Below, piece after piece: positions 1 to 9,238 of a stretch of DNA of 64,000 bases. Position 1 is the first letter of the stretch. Every line of letters begins with the position of its first letter. The translations under genes were made by a program, and so were the position numbers. Below the pieces are notes generated by a model. That model saw nothing but the letters and a program-made list of their open reading frames with translations, did no database searches and was not told the DNA's origin. Source of the stretch: an uncultured Gammaproteobacteria bacterium (GTDB lineage: Bacteria; Pseudomonadota; Gammaproteobacteria; PS1; Pseudothioglobaceae); contig CACDVH010000004.1 of assembly GCA_902556205.1 (NCBI GenBank), positions 28,194-92,193 of the forward strand, given 5' to 3'.

Positions 1-1
1 A

Positions 2-991
2 ATTCTATCCTTATGCCCTTGGCTACTAAGATTTTTATATCAATCAATGCCCAAGAACGCTGCAAGAAATGCTCAAGCGATTACCTCATTACTGCAAGGT
101 TCAAGAAGTCGATGGGAAGAGTTATCCTCTCAAATTGGAGGTGAATCTCTCTTAAAAATAGATGGCAATATCTATCTTTACCCTAATGAGGAGCTTTTAG
201 GGCATGGAAAAAGAGATATGAATAAAAGGAGGGAGCTTGGCCTGAATGCAGAGATTTTAAATCTTGATGAGCTTAAAAAGCTGGAGCCAAATCTCAATTT
301 ATCTCAGGGCGGTGCCTTTTACTTTCCGGATGGCGCCTATATGAGTGACCCTGGAAAAATGGTCAAGCTAATTTTAGATGCATCAATAAATAAGGGTTGT
401 CAGATCATAAATAAAGCTGCATCAAGAATTGAGAGAACTGGTGATGGAATCAAAGTTCATCTTGATAATGAGTCAACGATGATGACTAAACAGTTGGTGG
501 TTGCAGCAGGGGCTTACTCTAAAAAATTTGCTCAACAAGCAGGAGATAAAATTCCACTGGATGCAGAGCGTGGATATCATGTTGAGTACGATATGGATGA
601 GCCTCTCCTCAATAGGCCATGCTGCTATGCTGCAGGAGGTTTTTACATGTCTCCAATGACAGATAGGCTAAGAGTAGTTGGAACTGTTGAGCTTGGCGGC
701 TTGAGTCCTAAAATTTCACAACACCGAATTAAACACCTAGAGAAGGGCGCTGGAATTTTTTTTCCAAAACTTGGCAAGCCAAAAAGGACATGGCTTGGCT
801 TCCGACCCTCAATCCCTGATAGTAGGCCGGTGATTTCCCAGTCAAGCAAAGGAAATGATATCGTTTATGCCTTTGGACATGGCCATATAGGACTCACCTT
901 GGCACCCATTACAGCAGAAATTGTAGAGACAATTTTGACAAAGACTAAAGCTCCAATATCAATATCTGATTTCTCTGCAATCAGGTTTTAG
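2..991 (+). CDS. FAD-dependent D-amino-acid dehydrogenase-like oxidoreductase (DadA/DAO family), 5' end outside window
   Basis: The reading frame is open from the first bases of the window, and the residues before the first ATG (position 47) read like the middle of a DadA-type protein (PWLLRFL). The gene therefore starts to the left, and the ATG at 47 is internal. About 330 residues are visible. The C-terminal part carries the DAO-family signature near residues 285-305 of the visible protein (FGHGHIGLTLAPITAEIV), which closes the FAD site, and a substrate-domain stretch with GFRPSIPDSRPVI. The family oxidises amino acids or N-methyl amino acids with FAD and passes electrons to the respiratory chain. 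The N-terminal dinucleotide-binding motif is not in the window, so D-amino acid versus sarcosine-like substrates cannot be separated. It faces der convergently with a 14-nt gap. Confidence 0.8.
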   Translation: MLSLCPWLLRFLYQSMPKNAARNAQAITSLLQGSRSRWEELSSQIGGESLLKIDGNIYLYPNEELLGHGKRDMNKRRELGLNAEILNLDELKKLEPNLNLSQGGAFYFPDGAYMSDPGKMVKLILDASINKGCQIINKAASRIERTGDGIKVHLDNESTMMTKQLVVAAGAYSKKFAQQAGDKIPLDAERGYHVEYDMDEPLLNRPCCYAAGGFYMSPMTDRLRVVGTVELGGLSPKISQHRIKHLEKGAGIFFPKLGKPKRTWLGFRPSIPDSRPVISQSSKGNDIVYAFGHGHIGLTLAPITAEIVETILTKTKAPISISDFSAIRF

Positions 992-1005
992 TTTTATTTT
1001 CTGAA

Positions 1006-2397
1006 CTACTTCTTTTTTACAAATTTCATGAGGCGCCTTTTCTTTTGAATTTGGCGCGCAGAGAGGACATTTTTTTTATCTTTGAATGGGTTGTCACCGC
1101 TCTTGAAGTTGATTTTGATGGGAGTATTAGTAAGTTTGAGAGAAGTGGTAAAGAAATTCATTAAAAAGCGTTCATAGCTCTTAGGCACATTTTGAACGTG
1201 ATTTCCATGGAACATGAGCGTTGGAGGAAATACATCAGTTTGATTCACAAACTTCAGGCGAAGTCTCCTTCCTGCAACTGGCGGCGGTTGATGCGAGTTA
1301 TTTGCTTGCTCTAAGATTTTATTTAGAAGTGATGTTGGGTATCTTTTGCCTGCATGCTCATAAGACCTTTTGATAGGCTCAAATAATTTTCCAACACCAG
1401 ACCCATGAAGCGCTGAAATAAAGTGAATGGAGGCATAACTGACGAAAGAGAGCTTTATATCGAGTTTTCTTTTGACTTCATTTTTTTGATATTCATCTAA
1501 CCCATCCCATTTATTGACCACTATGAGCAAAGCGCGACCTTTATCAGCTATCATTCCTAGTAGAGTAGCATCCTGTTCAGTTACGCCTTCATGAGCATCC
1601 AAAACTAAAATCACAACATGTGAGACCTCTAAGGCGCTGATTGCTTTAATGATGCTAAATTTTTCTATTTTTTCATCAACGCTTCGCTTCCTTCGAATAC
1701 CTGCAGTATCGATAAGCGTATATTGCCCTCCTTCTCTCTCAAAAGGTATGAATATGCTGTCTCGGGTTGTTCCAGGCAGGTCAACTGACAAAACTCTTTC
1801 TTCACCTAAAATGCGATTGATTAGAGTTGATTTGCCTACATTTGGCCTTCCTAATACGGCAACAGCAATCCCGTCAATGTCTTGCTCTTCTGAGTCAGTT
1901 GCCTCGGGTATTAGGGGTAATGTTTTTTCAATTAGATCTTGGATGCCTTGGTTGTGTTCAGCTGAAATTAGGGTAGGTTCTCCCAATCCAAGTTCATAAA
2001 ATTCGGATGCTGCACTCAGATTCAGCCCCTCTGCCTTGTTACAAACCAAGATTATATTTTTTTTGAGCTTTCTGAGCTGACTAGATATATCTAGGTCTAG
2101 AGCTGTAACACCATCTTTGTTGCTGACAATAAAATAAATGACATCGGACTCATGAAGTGCACTCAAAACTTGGTTTTGAATACCTGAATCGATCACCGAG
2201 TCTTCATTCGTAAGGCCACCCGTATCAACAATAGTGCAGGGACGCTCCTCCTCTAGCTTAATGTTTGCATACTGACGATCACGCGTCAGGCCTTCATAAT
2301 CCGAAACCAGCGCCTGACGAGAATTGCTGAGACGATTAAACAGCGTCGATTTACCGACGTTAGGCCTTCCGATCAATGAGATGATAGGATAGCTCAC
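1006..2397 (-). CDS. der: Ribosome biogenesis GTPase Der (EngA)
   Basis: 463 residues, the normal Der length. It has two tandem GTPase domains, each with a P-loop GRPNVGKST (residues about 10-18 and 184-192), a switch-II DTGG or DTAGI, and NKAEG or NKWDG base-recognition motifs, followed by a C-terminal KH-like domain and a basic tail (RQIQKKRRLMKF). Der acts in maturation of the 50S subunit in the cytoplasm. It is the last gene of hisS-yfgM-der. In most gammaproteobacteria bamB lies between yfgM and der, but here only 20 nt separate them. Confidence 0.97.
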   Translation of the reverse strand: MSYPIISLIGRPNVGKSTLFNRLSNSRQALVSDYEGLTRDRQYANIKLEEERPCTIVDTGGLTNEDSVIDSGIQNQVLSALHESDVIYFIVSNKDGVTALDLDISSQLRKLKKNIILVCNKAEGLNLSAASEFYELGLGEPTLISAEHNQGIQDLIEKTLPLIPEATDSEEQDIDGIAVAVLGRPNVGKSTLINRILGEERVLSVDLPGTTRDSIFIPFEREGGQYTLIDTAGIRRKRSVDEKIEKFSIIKAISALEVSHVVILVLDAHEGVTEQDATLLGMIADKGRALLIVVNKWDGLDEYQKNEVKRKLDIKLSFVSYASIHFISALHGSGVGKLFEPIKRSYEHAGKRYPTSLLNKILEQANNSHQPPPVAGRRLRLKFVNQTDVFPPTLMFHGNHVQNVPKSYERFLMNFFTTSLKLTNTPIKINFKSGDNPFKDKKNVLSARQIQKKRRLMKFVKKK

Positions 2398-2417
2398 AAT
2401 TGTTAACCTACAATGAT

Positions 2418-3035
2418 TTAATTCAGATCGTCAAGTTTGATCTGAATGAGTTGTGATAAGCTTGAATTATCAGTAATGTTTTCAATTGCAAGAGTGTAAC
2501 TATTTCTTGCCTCTTCATTATTACCGAGATCCAAATATACATCACCAGCCAGGTTATAAAATAAACCTGAAAACCCGTTAGCATTTTCCATATTCAGAAC
2601 AGCTAGAGCTTCTTCATGCTGCCCAAGCTCTAAAAAGAGCGAAGCTGTTCGAAGGCTTGCAGTTGATGCAATGACAGAATTCTCTCGACTCATTAAAGGC
2701 TCTAAAGCATCCAGTGCGAGTGAGTAGTTTCCAGCATCAAACAAATATTTAGCCATTACTAGAGTTCCTTGGTCCGCATATGAACTGGACGGGTGATCTT
2801 TGATTAATTTGTCATAAGCACCTACATTGGCAGAATCTGAGGCATAGCTTAAATATAATGCTCTGGCATTTAAGGCTTGACTATCTTGGTAATCAACATA
2901 TGCATTCCATCCAAATATCCCTGCAAGTCCAAGAACCGCACCTGCAATTATTTGTTTGCCGTTGGAATCCCACCACTTTTTTAATTTATCAACTTGCTCT
3001 TCTTCCGAATCGCTAATTTCTATAAAGTTTTTCAT
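2418..3035 (-). CDS. yfgM: YfgM-like ancillary SecYEG-associated TPR protein
   Basis: 205 residues. A short cytoplasmic N-terminus is followed by one membrane segment (about residues 29-48, IIAGAVLGLAGIFGWNAYV) and a periplasmic TPR region with alanine/leucine-rich helical repeats, as in the YfgM family (TPR_21). YfgM is an inner-membrane protein that touches the Sec translocon and the periplasmic chaperone PpiD, and a ppiD homologue is present at 15.3 kb. Its ATG overlaps the hisS stop by 4 nt (ATGA), so translation is probably coupled. Identity rests on length, topology and position between hisS and der. Confidence 0.88.
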   Translation of the reverse strand: MKNFIEISDSEEEQVDKLKKWWDSNGKQIIAGAVLGLAGIFGWNAYVDYQDSQALNARALYLSYASDSANVGAYDKLIKDHPSSSYADQGTLVMAKYLFDAGNYSLALDALEPLMSRENSVIASTASLRTASLFLELGQHEEALAVLNMENANGFSGLFYNLAGDVYLDLGNNEEARNSYTLAIENITDNSSLSQLIQIKLDDLN

Positions 3036-4297
3036 AAAATCTCCTGAAGATGCTGAATGATACCCTCAAGTTCGATTGATTGCTGAACTCCTTGGCCCTT
3101 TAAGGGCTTAAAACTCAAAACATTTTTAGCTAACTCTTCCTCTCCAAGTATCATGGCGTAGTCGGCTCCAGACTTGTTAGCTTTTTTCATTTGGCTTTTA
3201 AGGTTGCTCATGGTTATATCATTTGTAATAGTAATGTTTGGCATCGCTTCAAGGATTTGTCTTGAGAGCTTCATTGATTCACAATGAGCACTCTCGCCCA
3301 TAGATAAAAAGTATAAATGAGGCCTATCTGAGATAAGTTCTTTGGATTTATCTTGAATGAGAAGGGCAATTCTCTCAAGACCCATAGCAAAACCAATAGC
3401 TGGGGTTGGGTTGCCTCCCATTTTTTCAACTAGGCCGTCATACCTCCCTCCTCCGCATATTGTCCCCTGAGAGCCAAGCTCATCTGATACCCATTCAAAA
3501 ACAGTTTGATTGTAGTAGTCGAGCCCTCTTACGAGTTTTGGGTTAACCGTATATGGAATGTTAAGATGTTCTAGATAATTTTTTAAGGCTTCAAAGTGTT
3601 CTTTTGACTCCTTATCAAGGTGATCAATCATTTTAGGTGCTTCAGAGATTAATGCTTCTAAATCCTTGTTCTTGCTATCCAAAATTCTTAATGGGTTTGT
3701 CTTTAGTCTTCTTGAGCTGTCCTCATCAAGCCTATCTTTATTGTCATTAAAGTATCTAGACAAGGTTTCTCGATATTGTGCTCGACTTGCTGTCGACCCA
3801 AGAGAGTTAATTTCAAGATGAGCATTGATTTTTAATGATTTCCAAAGGATGTCAGTGATAGAAATGAGTTCAGCATCAATTTTGGCGTCCGACGCTCCAA
3901 AAACTTCAGCACCGACCTGGTGAAATTGACGATATCTTCCCTTTTGGGGACGCTCATGCCTAAACATCGGGCCGCTATAAAAAACTTTTTGAATGCCTTC
4001 CCTCGGTAAGTTGTGTTCAATCATCATTCTGACCACACCGGCTGTTCCTTCAGGCCTCAGTGTCAAGGAGTCTCCATTGTTGTCCTTCCAGGTATACATT
4101 TCTTTTTCAACAATATCTGTAACCTCTCCAATTGCTCTAGAAAAGGTTTCAGTGCTCTCAACGTTTGGAGTTCGACAGTATTTATATCCATAAGAGAGAA
4201 GAAGATTATTGATTGTGCTATCTAAAAAACTCCAGATTTGAGAATTTGCAGGTAGAAGATCATTCATACCACGGATAGCTTGAATTTTTTTTGACAT
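3032..4297 (-). CDS. hisS: Histidyl-tRNA synthetase
   Basis: Class II aminoacyl-tRNA synthetase of about 421 residues that charges tRNA-His. Visible motifs are the N-terminal IRGMNDLLP, motif 2 with FRHERPQKGRYRQFHQ near residue 120, the histidine-binding LVRGLDYYNQTVFEW near 260, and motif 3 AIGFAMGLERIA near 315, followed by the anticodon-binding domain. A TTG lies one codon upstream (4300), but the ATG at 4297 is the more likely start. First gene of hisS-yfgM-der. Confidence 0.97.
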   Translation of the reverse strand: MSKKIQAIRGMNDLLPANSQIWSFLDSTINNLLLSYGYKYCRTPNVESTETFSRAIGEVTDIVEKEMYTWKDNNGDSLTLRPEGTAGVVRMMIEHNLPREGIQKVFYSGPMFRHERPQKGRYRQFHQVGAEVFGASDAKIDAELISITDILWKSLKINAHLEINSLGSTASRAQYRETLSRYFNDNKDRLDEDSSRRLKTNPLRILDSKNKDLEALISEAPKMIDHLDKESKEHFEALKNYLEHLNIPYTVNPKLVRGLDYYNQTVFEWVSDELGSQGTICGGGRYDGLVEKMGGNPTPAIGFAMGLERIALLIQDKSKELISDRPHLYFLSMGESAHCESMKLSRQILEAMPNITITNDITMSNLKSQMKKANKSGADYAMILGEEELAKNVLSFKPLKGQGVQQSIELEGIIQHLQEIL

Positions 4298-4377
4298 CAA
4301 TAGTCTCTATGTTCAGTTAAACTTATTTTACCAATTATATTTGATGATGAGCCCTCAGCAGCAACCAAGTTTTCACC

Positions 4378-5280
4378 TCATCTGTTTTTTATTCCACTTG
4401 GGACATGACCTGTTGGAACGTATTGTGAGGCAGAGTCACAGTGCTGCTGCTGATCATCAAAAAAAATGTCTGCTGCAAATTGCCTTAAAAACACTCCTTT
4501 ATCAAGCCCACCCAGAAAGAATGACTCATCAATACGAATACCCCACTCTCTCATCGTATGGATTACTCTTTTGTGTGATGGGGCAGACCTTGCGGTCACT
4601 AGGGCTGTCCTTATTGGATTGTCCTCCTCTGGGAAAGTGGACTGAATTTTTTGGAGTGACACCAAGAAAGACTTGAAAGGTCCAGCTTTAAGCTCAATTT
4701 TTTCAGACAATACTTCGTTTTCATGAAAAGCCTCTAGTCCTTTCTCCTGGAAAATTCTCTCCGCTTCATCTGAGAAAATAACAGCATCACCATCGAAAGC
4801 TATTCTGAGCTGTGAAGGATGACTATTTTTGGATTTTGACTCCACGATGGATGCTGCTGCGTAGCCTGACTGCAGTGCTTTTTGTACATCGTTGTAGTTA
4901 CTTGATAAGAATAAATCAGCCTCAAAAGCTCCAACGAAAGGATGAGTGCTCTCGCCACGAGTAAAAGCGGCTCTAGAAATATTGAGACCGTAATGCTCTA
5001 TCGAGTTAAAAATTCTAAGACCAGTATCAGCACTGTTTCTTGACAGTAGAATGACATCGATCGGGGTTTTTTTACTGTTTAGCTTTAGTAATTTTTTTAC
5101 TAAAGTAAATCCTACTCCGGGTTCTAAGATGACATGCTCATTCTCTTGTTGGTGACTTGCATATGCCTCGATACCCTCCTCTTTAAAAATTTTATGGGAG
5201 TGGTCGAGATCAAATAAAGCCCTTGAGGAGATTGCAATGACTAATTTACTGTTCTCTGATTTTATTGTCTTGCTTGCCAT
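4378..5280 (-). CDS. Cytosolic-type 5'-nucleotidase (5-nucleotidase family, PF06189-like)
   Basis: 300 residues with no signal peptide. It begins with KLVIAISSRALFDLDHSHKIF, where the Asp-x-Asp of DLD is the expected nucleophile region of the cytosolic 5'-nucleotidase 1A-like family. Later blocks are LLSRNSADTGLRIFNSI, RIAFDGDAVIFSDEAERIF (acidic metal-binding motif) and FFLGGLDKGVFLRQFAADIFFDD near the C-terminus. The family dephosphorylates nucleoside monophosphates. Its first 19 nt overlap the upstream DUF1249 gene, so the two are co-transcribed leftward. The family assignment comes from recalled motifs. Confidence 0.8.
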   Translation of the reverse strand: MASKTIKSENSKLVIAISSRALFDLDHSHKIFKEEGIEAYASHQQENEHVILEPGVGFTLVKKLLKLNSKKTPIDVILLSRNSADTGLRIFNSIEHYGLNISRAAFTRGESTHPFVGAFEADLFLSSNYNDVQKALQSGYAAASIVESKSKNSHPSQLRIAFDGDAVIFSDEAERIFQEKGLEAFHENEVLSEKIELKAGPFKSFLVSLQKIQSTFPEEDNPIRTALVTARSAPSHKRVIHTMREWGIRIDESFFLGGLDKGVFLRQFAADIFFDDQQQHCDSASQYVPTGHVPSGIKNR

Positions 5281-5723
5281 TCTGCCCCATTGTACCTATC
5301 CAAGCAGTAGTCAAGCCATCTAAGCATGAAGACATTGAGTTCTAATTGGAATGATAAGTCGCTACAGTCATTGATTAATGGATGATAAGAATTAATCCTT
5401 GTCTCTTTACAAATTGAAACAACCTCCAAAAGCTTTGCATCAAAATAGATTTTGAATCGAATATCGGGTCTATTAATGACTCCTTGAGACGACTGAATTT
5501 TGTGTGTTAGAGTATAAGTGCCAGTATATTTAGATTTTTCGTGACAAATCAGATAGAGGTCATTGGAGGTTTTTTTGATTCCAACTAGATTGTCCTTGAC
5601 CGATGGAAGTAGGGGGACTAGCCTTGATATTTTTTTAAAATTAAGTTCAAAAACCTCTGATAAACTGGAATAAGTTACTTTTTCTTTGTTGTAAATGAGT
5701 TTGGTCTGTATTTGATCATTCAT
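5262..5723 (-). CDS. DUF1249 (YqiB-like) protein of unknown function
   Basis: About 153 residues, no signal peptide or membrane segment. The middle (YTGTYTLTHKI, RPDIRFKIYFDAKLLEVV) and the C-terminal FMLRWLDYCLDRYNG resemble the DUF1249/YqiB family of gammaproteobacteria, whose members end in a similar WLDYCL segment. The function of the family is not established. A TTG two codons upstream (5729) is possible, but the ATG at 5723 is preferred. The 3' end overlaps the 5'-nucleotidase start by 19 nt. Confidence 0.7.
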   Translation of the reverse strand: MNDQIQTKLIYNKEKVTYSSLSEVFELNFKKISRLVPLLPSVKDNLVGIKKTSNDLYLICHEKSKYTGTYTLTHKIQSSQGVINRPDIRFKIYFDAKLLEVVSICKETRINSYHPLINDCSDLSFQLELNVFMLRWLDYCLDRYNGAEWQARQ

Positions 5724-5786
5724 CTTCAATCTAACATTTTAATTTCACGAGCGCGGTTCATATTAAATTCTAACTAAAATACTTGA

Positions 5787-7229
5787 TTAAAAATCACCCT
5801 GATCAAAATTTGTCATATTGTTAATGTATGAGGCGTCCATTTGATCATCACTGACACCCTGGAATCTGTCTTCAAAGGCCAAATCCTCAAACCTTGAGTA
5901 TTGGCCTACAAAGGCGAGTTTAATATTGCCGGTCGCACCATTTCGATGCTTGGCTATTCTTAGATCAGCCTTTCCTATCTCTTCTGGGTTGGTATACGTA
6001 TCATCATGATATACCTCATCTCGATAAATGAAGCCGATAATATCGGCATCCTGCTCAATCGATCCAGACTCTCTTAAATCAGCCATCTGTGGGATTCTGC
6101 CTTTGCCAGTTTTAGCTCTAGATTCAACTCCTCGATTGAGCTGAGAAAGGGCAATAACGGGCACATTGATCTCTTTAGCAAGTGACTTGAGGGATCGAGA
6201 TATTTCTGAAATTTCTTGAACACGATTTTCTGACTTGCCGTGCACTGTCATGAGTTGAAGATAGTCGACCATGATAAGGCCTAGGTCTGGATATCTTCTT
6301 TTAAGCCTTCTACATTTGGCTCTAATTTCTGTTGGTGTGATTGAGGGGGTTTCGTCAATCAAAATTGTGTTTTCTTCAAATGCTCTGACGGCATGGTTGA
6401 AACTATTCCAATCAATTTCTGACATGTCACCATCTCGCAATTTGCTGGAGTCGATTCTTCCAAAGGATGAGATCATTCTAATCACTAATTGCTCAGTCGG
6501 CATCTCTAAACTAAATACCGCAACAGGAGTTGAATTGTGGATTGCTACATGTTCAACAATATTCATCGAAAGTGCAGTTTTGCCCATACTAGGTCTGCCA
6601 GCGATAATAATCAAGTCACCATTTTGAAGTCCTGACGTGAGTTTATCGAACTCAGAAAAGCCAGTTTCTGCACCCTTGTAGCCCTTTAATTCTTGCATCT
6701 CATGAACACGATTAACGACATCTTTAATGATGTCTTTGACGTTTGTGATTTCTTGCTTGTTTCGACTCACCTGTTCAGCTATCTCAAATATTTTTCTCTC
6801 TGAAAGGTCGAGAAGGTCATTCACCTCAATGTCTTTGGGATTAAAGGCGGTATCAGCAAGTTCTTTACCAATTTTTGTTAGTTGCCTGTAGATTGAGAGC
6901 TCGCGAACATGTTTTGCATAAGCCTCAATATTTGATACGCTTGGGGTGTTCTCAGCTATCTGAGCAAGGTAAGCAAAGCCTCCAATCGATTCTTCGTCAT
7001 GAGACTTTATGACTTGCTCTTTTACTGTAAGAATATCAGCTGGTTTGTCATGCTCTAATAGAGTCACAATTGCATCATAAATGATGCGATGTGAGGTTTG
7101 ATAAAAGTCATCAGATCCAAGAATATTAACGACACTATCCCAAGAATCATTGTGAAGCAATAACCCGCCAAGAACAGACTGCTCTGAGTCCACTGAGTTA
7201 GGTGGTATTTTTGCGTTATCAATATCCAT
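5787..7229 (-). CDS. dnaB: Replicative DNA helicase DnaB
   Basis: 480 residues, normal length. The N-terminal helical domain opens with IPPNSVDSEQSVLGGLL. The RecA-like motor domain has Walker A AGRPSMGKTALSM near residue 210, Walker B LIMVDYLQLM near 320, and SQLNRGVESR with an arginine-rich region beyond. It unwinds DNA at the fork as a hexameric ring. It follows rpsF-rpsR-rplI in the same direction, but an inverted repeat at 7249-7273 separates it from rplI, so part of its transcription may be independent. Confidence 0.97.
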   Translation of the reverse strand: MDIDNAKIPPNSVDSEQSVLGGLLLHNDSWDSVVNILGSDDFYQTSHRIIYDAIVTLLEHDKPADILTVKEQVIKSHDEESIGGFAYLAQIAENTPSVSNIEAYAKHVRELSIYRQLTKIGKELADTAFNPKDIEVNDLLDLSERKIFEIAEQVSRNKQEITNVKDIIKDVVNRVHEMQELKGYKGAETGFSEFDKLTSGLQNGDLIIIAGRPSMGKTALSMNIVEHVAIHNSTPVAVFSLEMPTEQLVIRMISSFGRIDSSKLRDGDMSEIDWNSFNHAVRAFEENTILIDETPSITPTEIRAKCRRLKRRYPDLGLIMVDYLQLMTVHGKSENRVQEISEISRSLKSLAKEINVPVIALSQLNRGVESRAKTGKGRIPQMADLRESGSIEQDADIIGFIYRDEVYHDDTYTNPEEIGKADLRIAKHRNGATGNIKLAFVGQYSRFEDLAFEDRFQGVSDDQMDASYINNMTNFDQGDF

Positions 7230-7248
7230 TACTATGAATTAGAAAAAT

Positions 7249-7273
7249 AAAAAGCCCTCGACGAGGGCTTTTT
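7249..7273 (-). terminator. Intrinsic terminator after rpsF-rpsR-rplI
   Basis: An 11-bp stem (AAAAAGCCCTC paired with GAGGGCTTTTT) has a 3-nt GAC apex, and A/T runs on both flanks give a U-tract in either direction. It lies between the rplI stop and the dnaB start, so for leftward transcripts it ends the ribosomal message or attenuates read-through into dnaB. Confidence 0.8.
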
Positions 7274-7304
7274 ATTTTAACTCAGATAACTGAATTGGAT
7301 TGGG

Positions 7305-7760
7305 TTATTCTGTATCAGTAGCAGCAATAACGATAACCTTAACTGGAACTACAACCTCTGCATAAAGAGAAACTGTAATTTCATACTCACCAGTGTTTCT
7401 AATGGCTTCAGGCATGTTGATATCTCTTTTTTCAACTTCGAAACCTTGCTCCAAAAGATTTTCAGCAATGTCTGCAGGGCTGACGGATCCATAAAGCTTT
7501 CCTTCTTCACCCGCGTTTGCAGAAATTGTGCAGACAACATCTTTCATTGCAGTCTCTTGATTCTGCGCATCTGATAAAGCCGCAGCTTCTTTGGCCTCTA
7601 GCTCAGCTCGAAGCGTTTCAAAAACAGCCATGTTAGCTTTGTTTGCAGGTTTAGCTTTTCCTTGAGGGATAAGGTAATTACGAGCATATCCAGACTTAAC
7701 GTTTGCAATATCACCAAGGTTACCTAGTTTTTCATTTTTTTCTAACAAAATTACTTGCAT
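7305..7760 (-). CDS. rplI: 50S ribosomal protein L9
   Basis: 151 residues. The N-terminal domain starts MQVILLEKNEKLGNLGDI and continues with VKSGYARNYLIPQGKA, the classic L9 signature. A long connecting helix (about residues 42-75) leads to a C-terminal domain with GKLYGSVSPADIA. Binds 23S rRNA in the large subunit. Third gene of rpsF-rpsR-rplI, with a strong AGGAGG-type ribosome binding site upstream. Confidence 0.98.
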   Translation of the reverse strand: MQVILLEKNEKLGNLGDIANVKSGYARNYLIPQGKAKPANKANMAVFETLRAELEAKEAAALSDAQNQETAMKDVVCTISANAGEEGKLYGSVSPADIAENLLEQGFEVEKRDINMPEAIRNTGEYEITVSLYAEVVVPVKVIVIAATDTE

Positions 7761-7768
7761 AGGACCTC

Positions 7769-8026
7769 CTATTTTTTATGTTTATCAGTGTATGGAATCA
7801 GCGCCAAAAATCTGGCTCTCTTGATTGCAGTGGTCAATTGTCTTTGAAACTTTGCAGAAGTTCCAGTAATCCTTGAAGGGGTAATTTTCCCACTATCATC
7901 AATATTTTTTAGAAGTATATCCACATCCTTGTAATCAATCTCTTTAAAACCTGCTTTGGTAAAGCGACAAAAGCGATTAATGGGAATTTGGAACTTACGT
8001 CTTTTAGTTACTTGTTTTTTAGCCAT
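7769..8026 (-). CDS. rpsR: 30S ribosomal protein S18
   Basis: 85 residues, slightly longer than usual at the N-terminus. Signature: [19 protein letters not shown], then [18 protein letters not shown] and [13 protein letters not shown]. Small-subunit protein that pairs with S6 on the platform; its gene lies 8 nt after rplI's upstream neighbour and 9 nt from rpsF, in the standard order. Confidence 0.98.
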   Translation of the reverse strand: MAKKQVTKRRKFQIPINRFCRFTKAGFKEIDYKDVDILLKNIDDSGKITPSRITGTSAKFQRQLTTAIKRARFLALIPYTDKHKK

Positions 8027-8035
8027 TACTTCCTC

Positions 8036-8419
8036 CTATTTCTGATCAGAGCCTTGAACCGAAGCTTTCTCTTTGCCTTGGTCTTTGACTTTTTCTTTGT
8101 CAGTTTCCGTGACCATTATTGATGGTTCAGTGATAGCTTCTTTCTTAGAAATGATTAAGTTTCGAAGAATAGCGTCATTGAAACGGAAGTTATAGTTTAA
8201 TTTGTCGAGTGTTTCTTTATCACACTCGATATTCATCATTAAATAATGAGCTTTATAAATCTTGTTGATTGGGTAGGCTAGGTGTTTACGACCCCAGTCC
8301 TCGTCTCTATGAACAATACCACCACCCGAGGTGATCAGTTCTTTATATTTTTCAATCATTGTTGTCACCTGAGAACTTTGATCAGGATGAACAATGAGTG
8401 TGACCTCATAATGTCTCAT
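8036..8419 (-). CDS. rpsF: 30S ribosomal protein S6
   Basis: 127 residues. The start [15 protein letters not shown], the middle [19 protein letters not shown] and the segment [16 protein letters not shown] are typical S6. The C-terminal 25 residues are a charged, low-complexity Lys/Glu-rich tail, common in gammaproteobacterial S6, where the tail can be glutamylated in relatives. First gene of the operon; the 144-nt gap to cutC must hold its promoter. Confidence 0.97.
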   Translation of the reverse strand: MRHYEVTLIVHPDQSSQVTTMIEKYKELITSGGGIVHRDEDWGRKHLAYPINKIYKAHYLMMNIECDKETLDKLNYNFRFNDAILRNLIISKKEAITEPSIMVTETDKEKVKDQGKEKASVQGSDQK

Positions 8420-8563
8420 CTACATCTCCTTATGGATTAAAAAAGCTTGCCAACATGTGCCGGTCAAGCAAGGAATTGGGTATTTTATACTAGTTACTCT
8501 CCATTTATTAATTAATTACTGTTCTTATCGCATTATGCCCAGCATTAATATAAACTTGAACTT

Positions 8564-9238
8564 ATGATAACTAATCTTGAAATCTGCATAGACAGCTGCT
8601 TTGGAATTGATGCGGCTGTTGAGGGAGGTGCTGACCGAATTGAACTCTGCAGTTCATTAAAGTTCGGCGGATTAACCCCATCATTAGATGTTTTAAAACT
8701 TGCCTCAGAGTGCGACATTCCATCAAGATCAATGATCAGGCCTAGAAAAGGCAACTTTATTTATTCTTCTGAAGAATTAAAACAAATGCAAGGTGATATC
8801 GATATGGTTCGATCTTTCAATATTGAGGGTGTTGTGTTTGGCGCGACATTACCTAATGGTAGTCTTGATCAAGATCTTTTAGAAAAATTAATTTCTAATT
8901 CTAATAATTTAAAAAAAACCCTTCATAGAGCTGTAGATACAATGCATAAAACAATTGAATCTGTTCAGGTGGGCATTGAGCTAGGTTTTGATACTATTTT
9001 GTCATCAGGAGGAGAGAAGAGCGCTTTTGAGGGATTATCAGTTTTGTCTGACATGAAATTGCTAGCGTCTGGAAAAATTGAAGTGATGCCAGGATCAGGA
9101 ATCAACTCTATAACTGCTAAAAAAATACTCAATAGCCATCACTTTGATTGGATCCATTCATCCTGCTCTATTCAAAAAAATGCTGATAGATATACTGATG
9201 TTGAGTCTATAAAGAGTCTTAAAAATGCGATTAGTTAG
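8564..9238 (+). CDS. cutC: CutC family protein (copper homeostasis / TIM-barrel)
   Basis: 224 residues. It contains EICIDSCFGIDAAVEGGADR and ELCSSLKFGGLTPS at the N-terminus, then SMIRPRKGNFIYSSEEL and TLHRAVDTM, and near the C-terminus EVMPGSGINS and HSSCS. These are the conserved blocks of the CutC TIM-barrel family, historically tied to copper tolerance, though that role is disputed. The stop overlaps the start of the downstream transglycosylase by 14 nt. Slightly shorter than the E. coli protein but with the core complete. Confidence 0.9.
   Translation: MITNLEICIDSCFGIDAAVEGGADRIELCSSLKFGGLTPSLDVLKLASECDIPSRSMIRPRKGNFIYSSEELKQMQGDIDMVRSFNIEGVVFGATLPNGSLDQDLLEKLISNSNNLKKTLHRAVDTMHKTIESVQVGIELGFDTILSSGGEKSAFEGLSVLSDMKLLASGKIEVMPGSGINSITAKKILNSHHFDWIHSSCSIQKNADRYTDVESIKSLKNAIS

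Noticed and set aside
4341..4676. Forward ORF over the 5'-nucleotidase gene
   Set aside because: It is a shadow on the opposite strand of a gene with clear family motifs.
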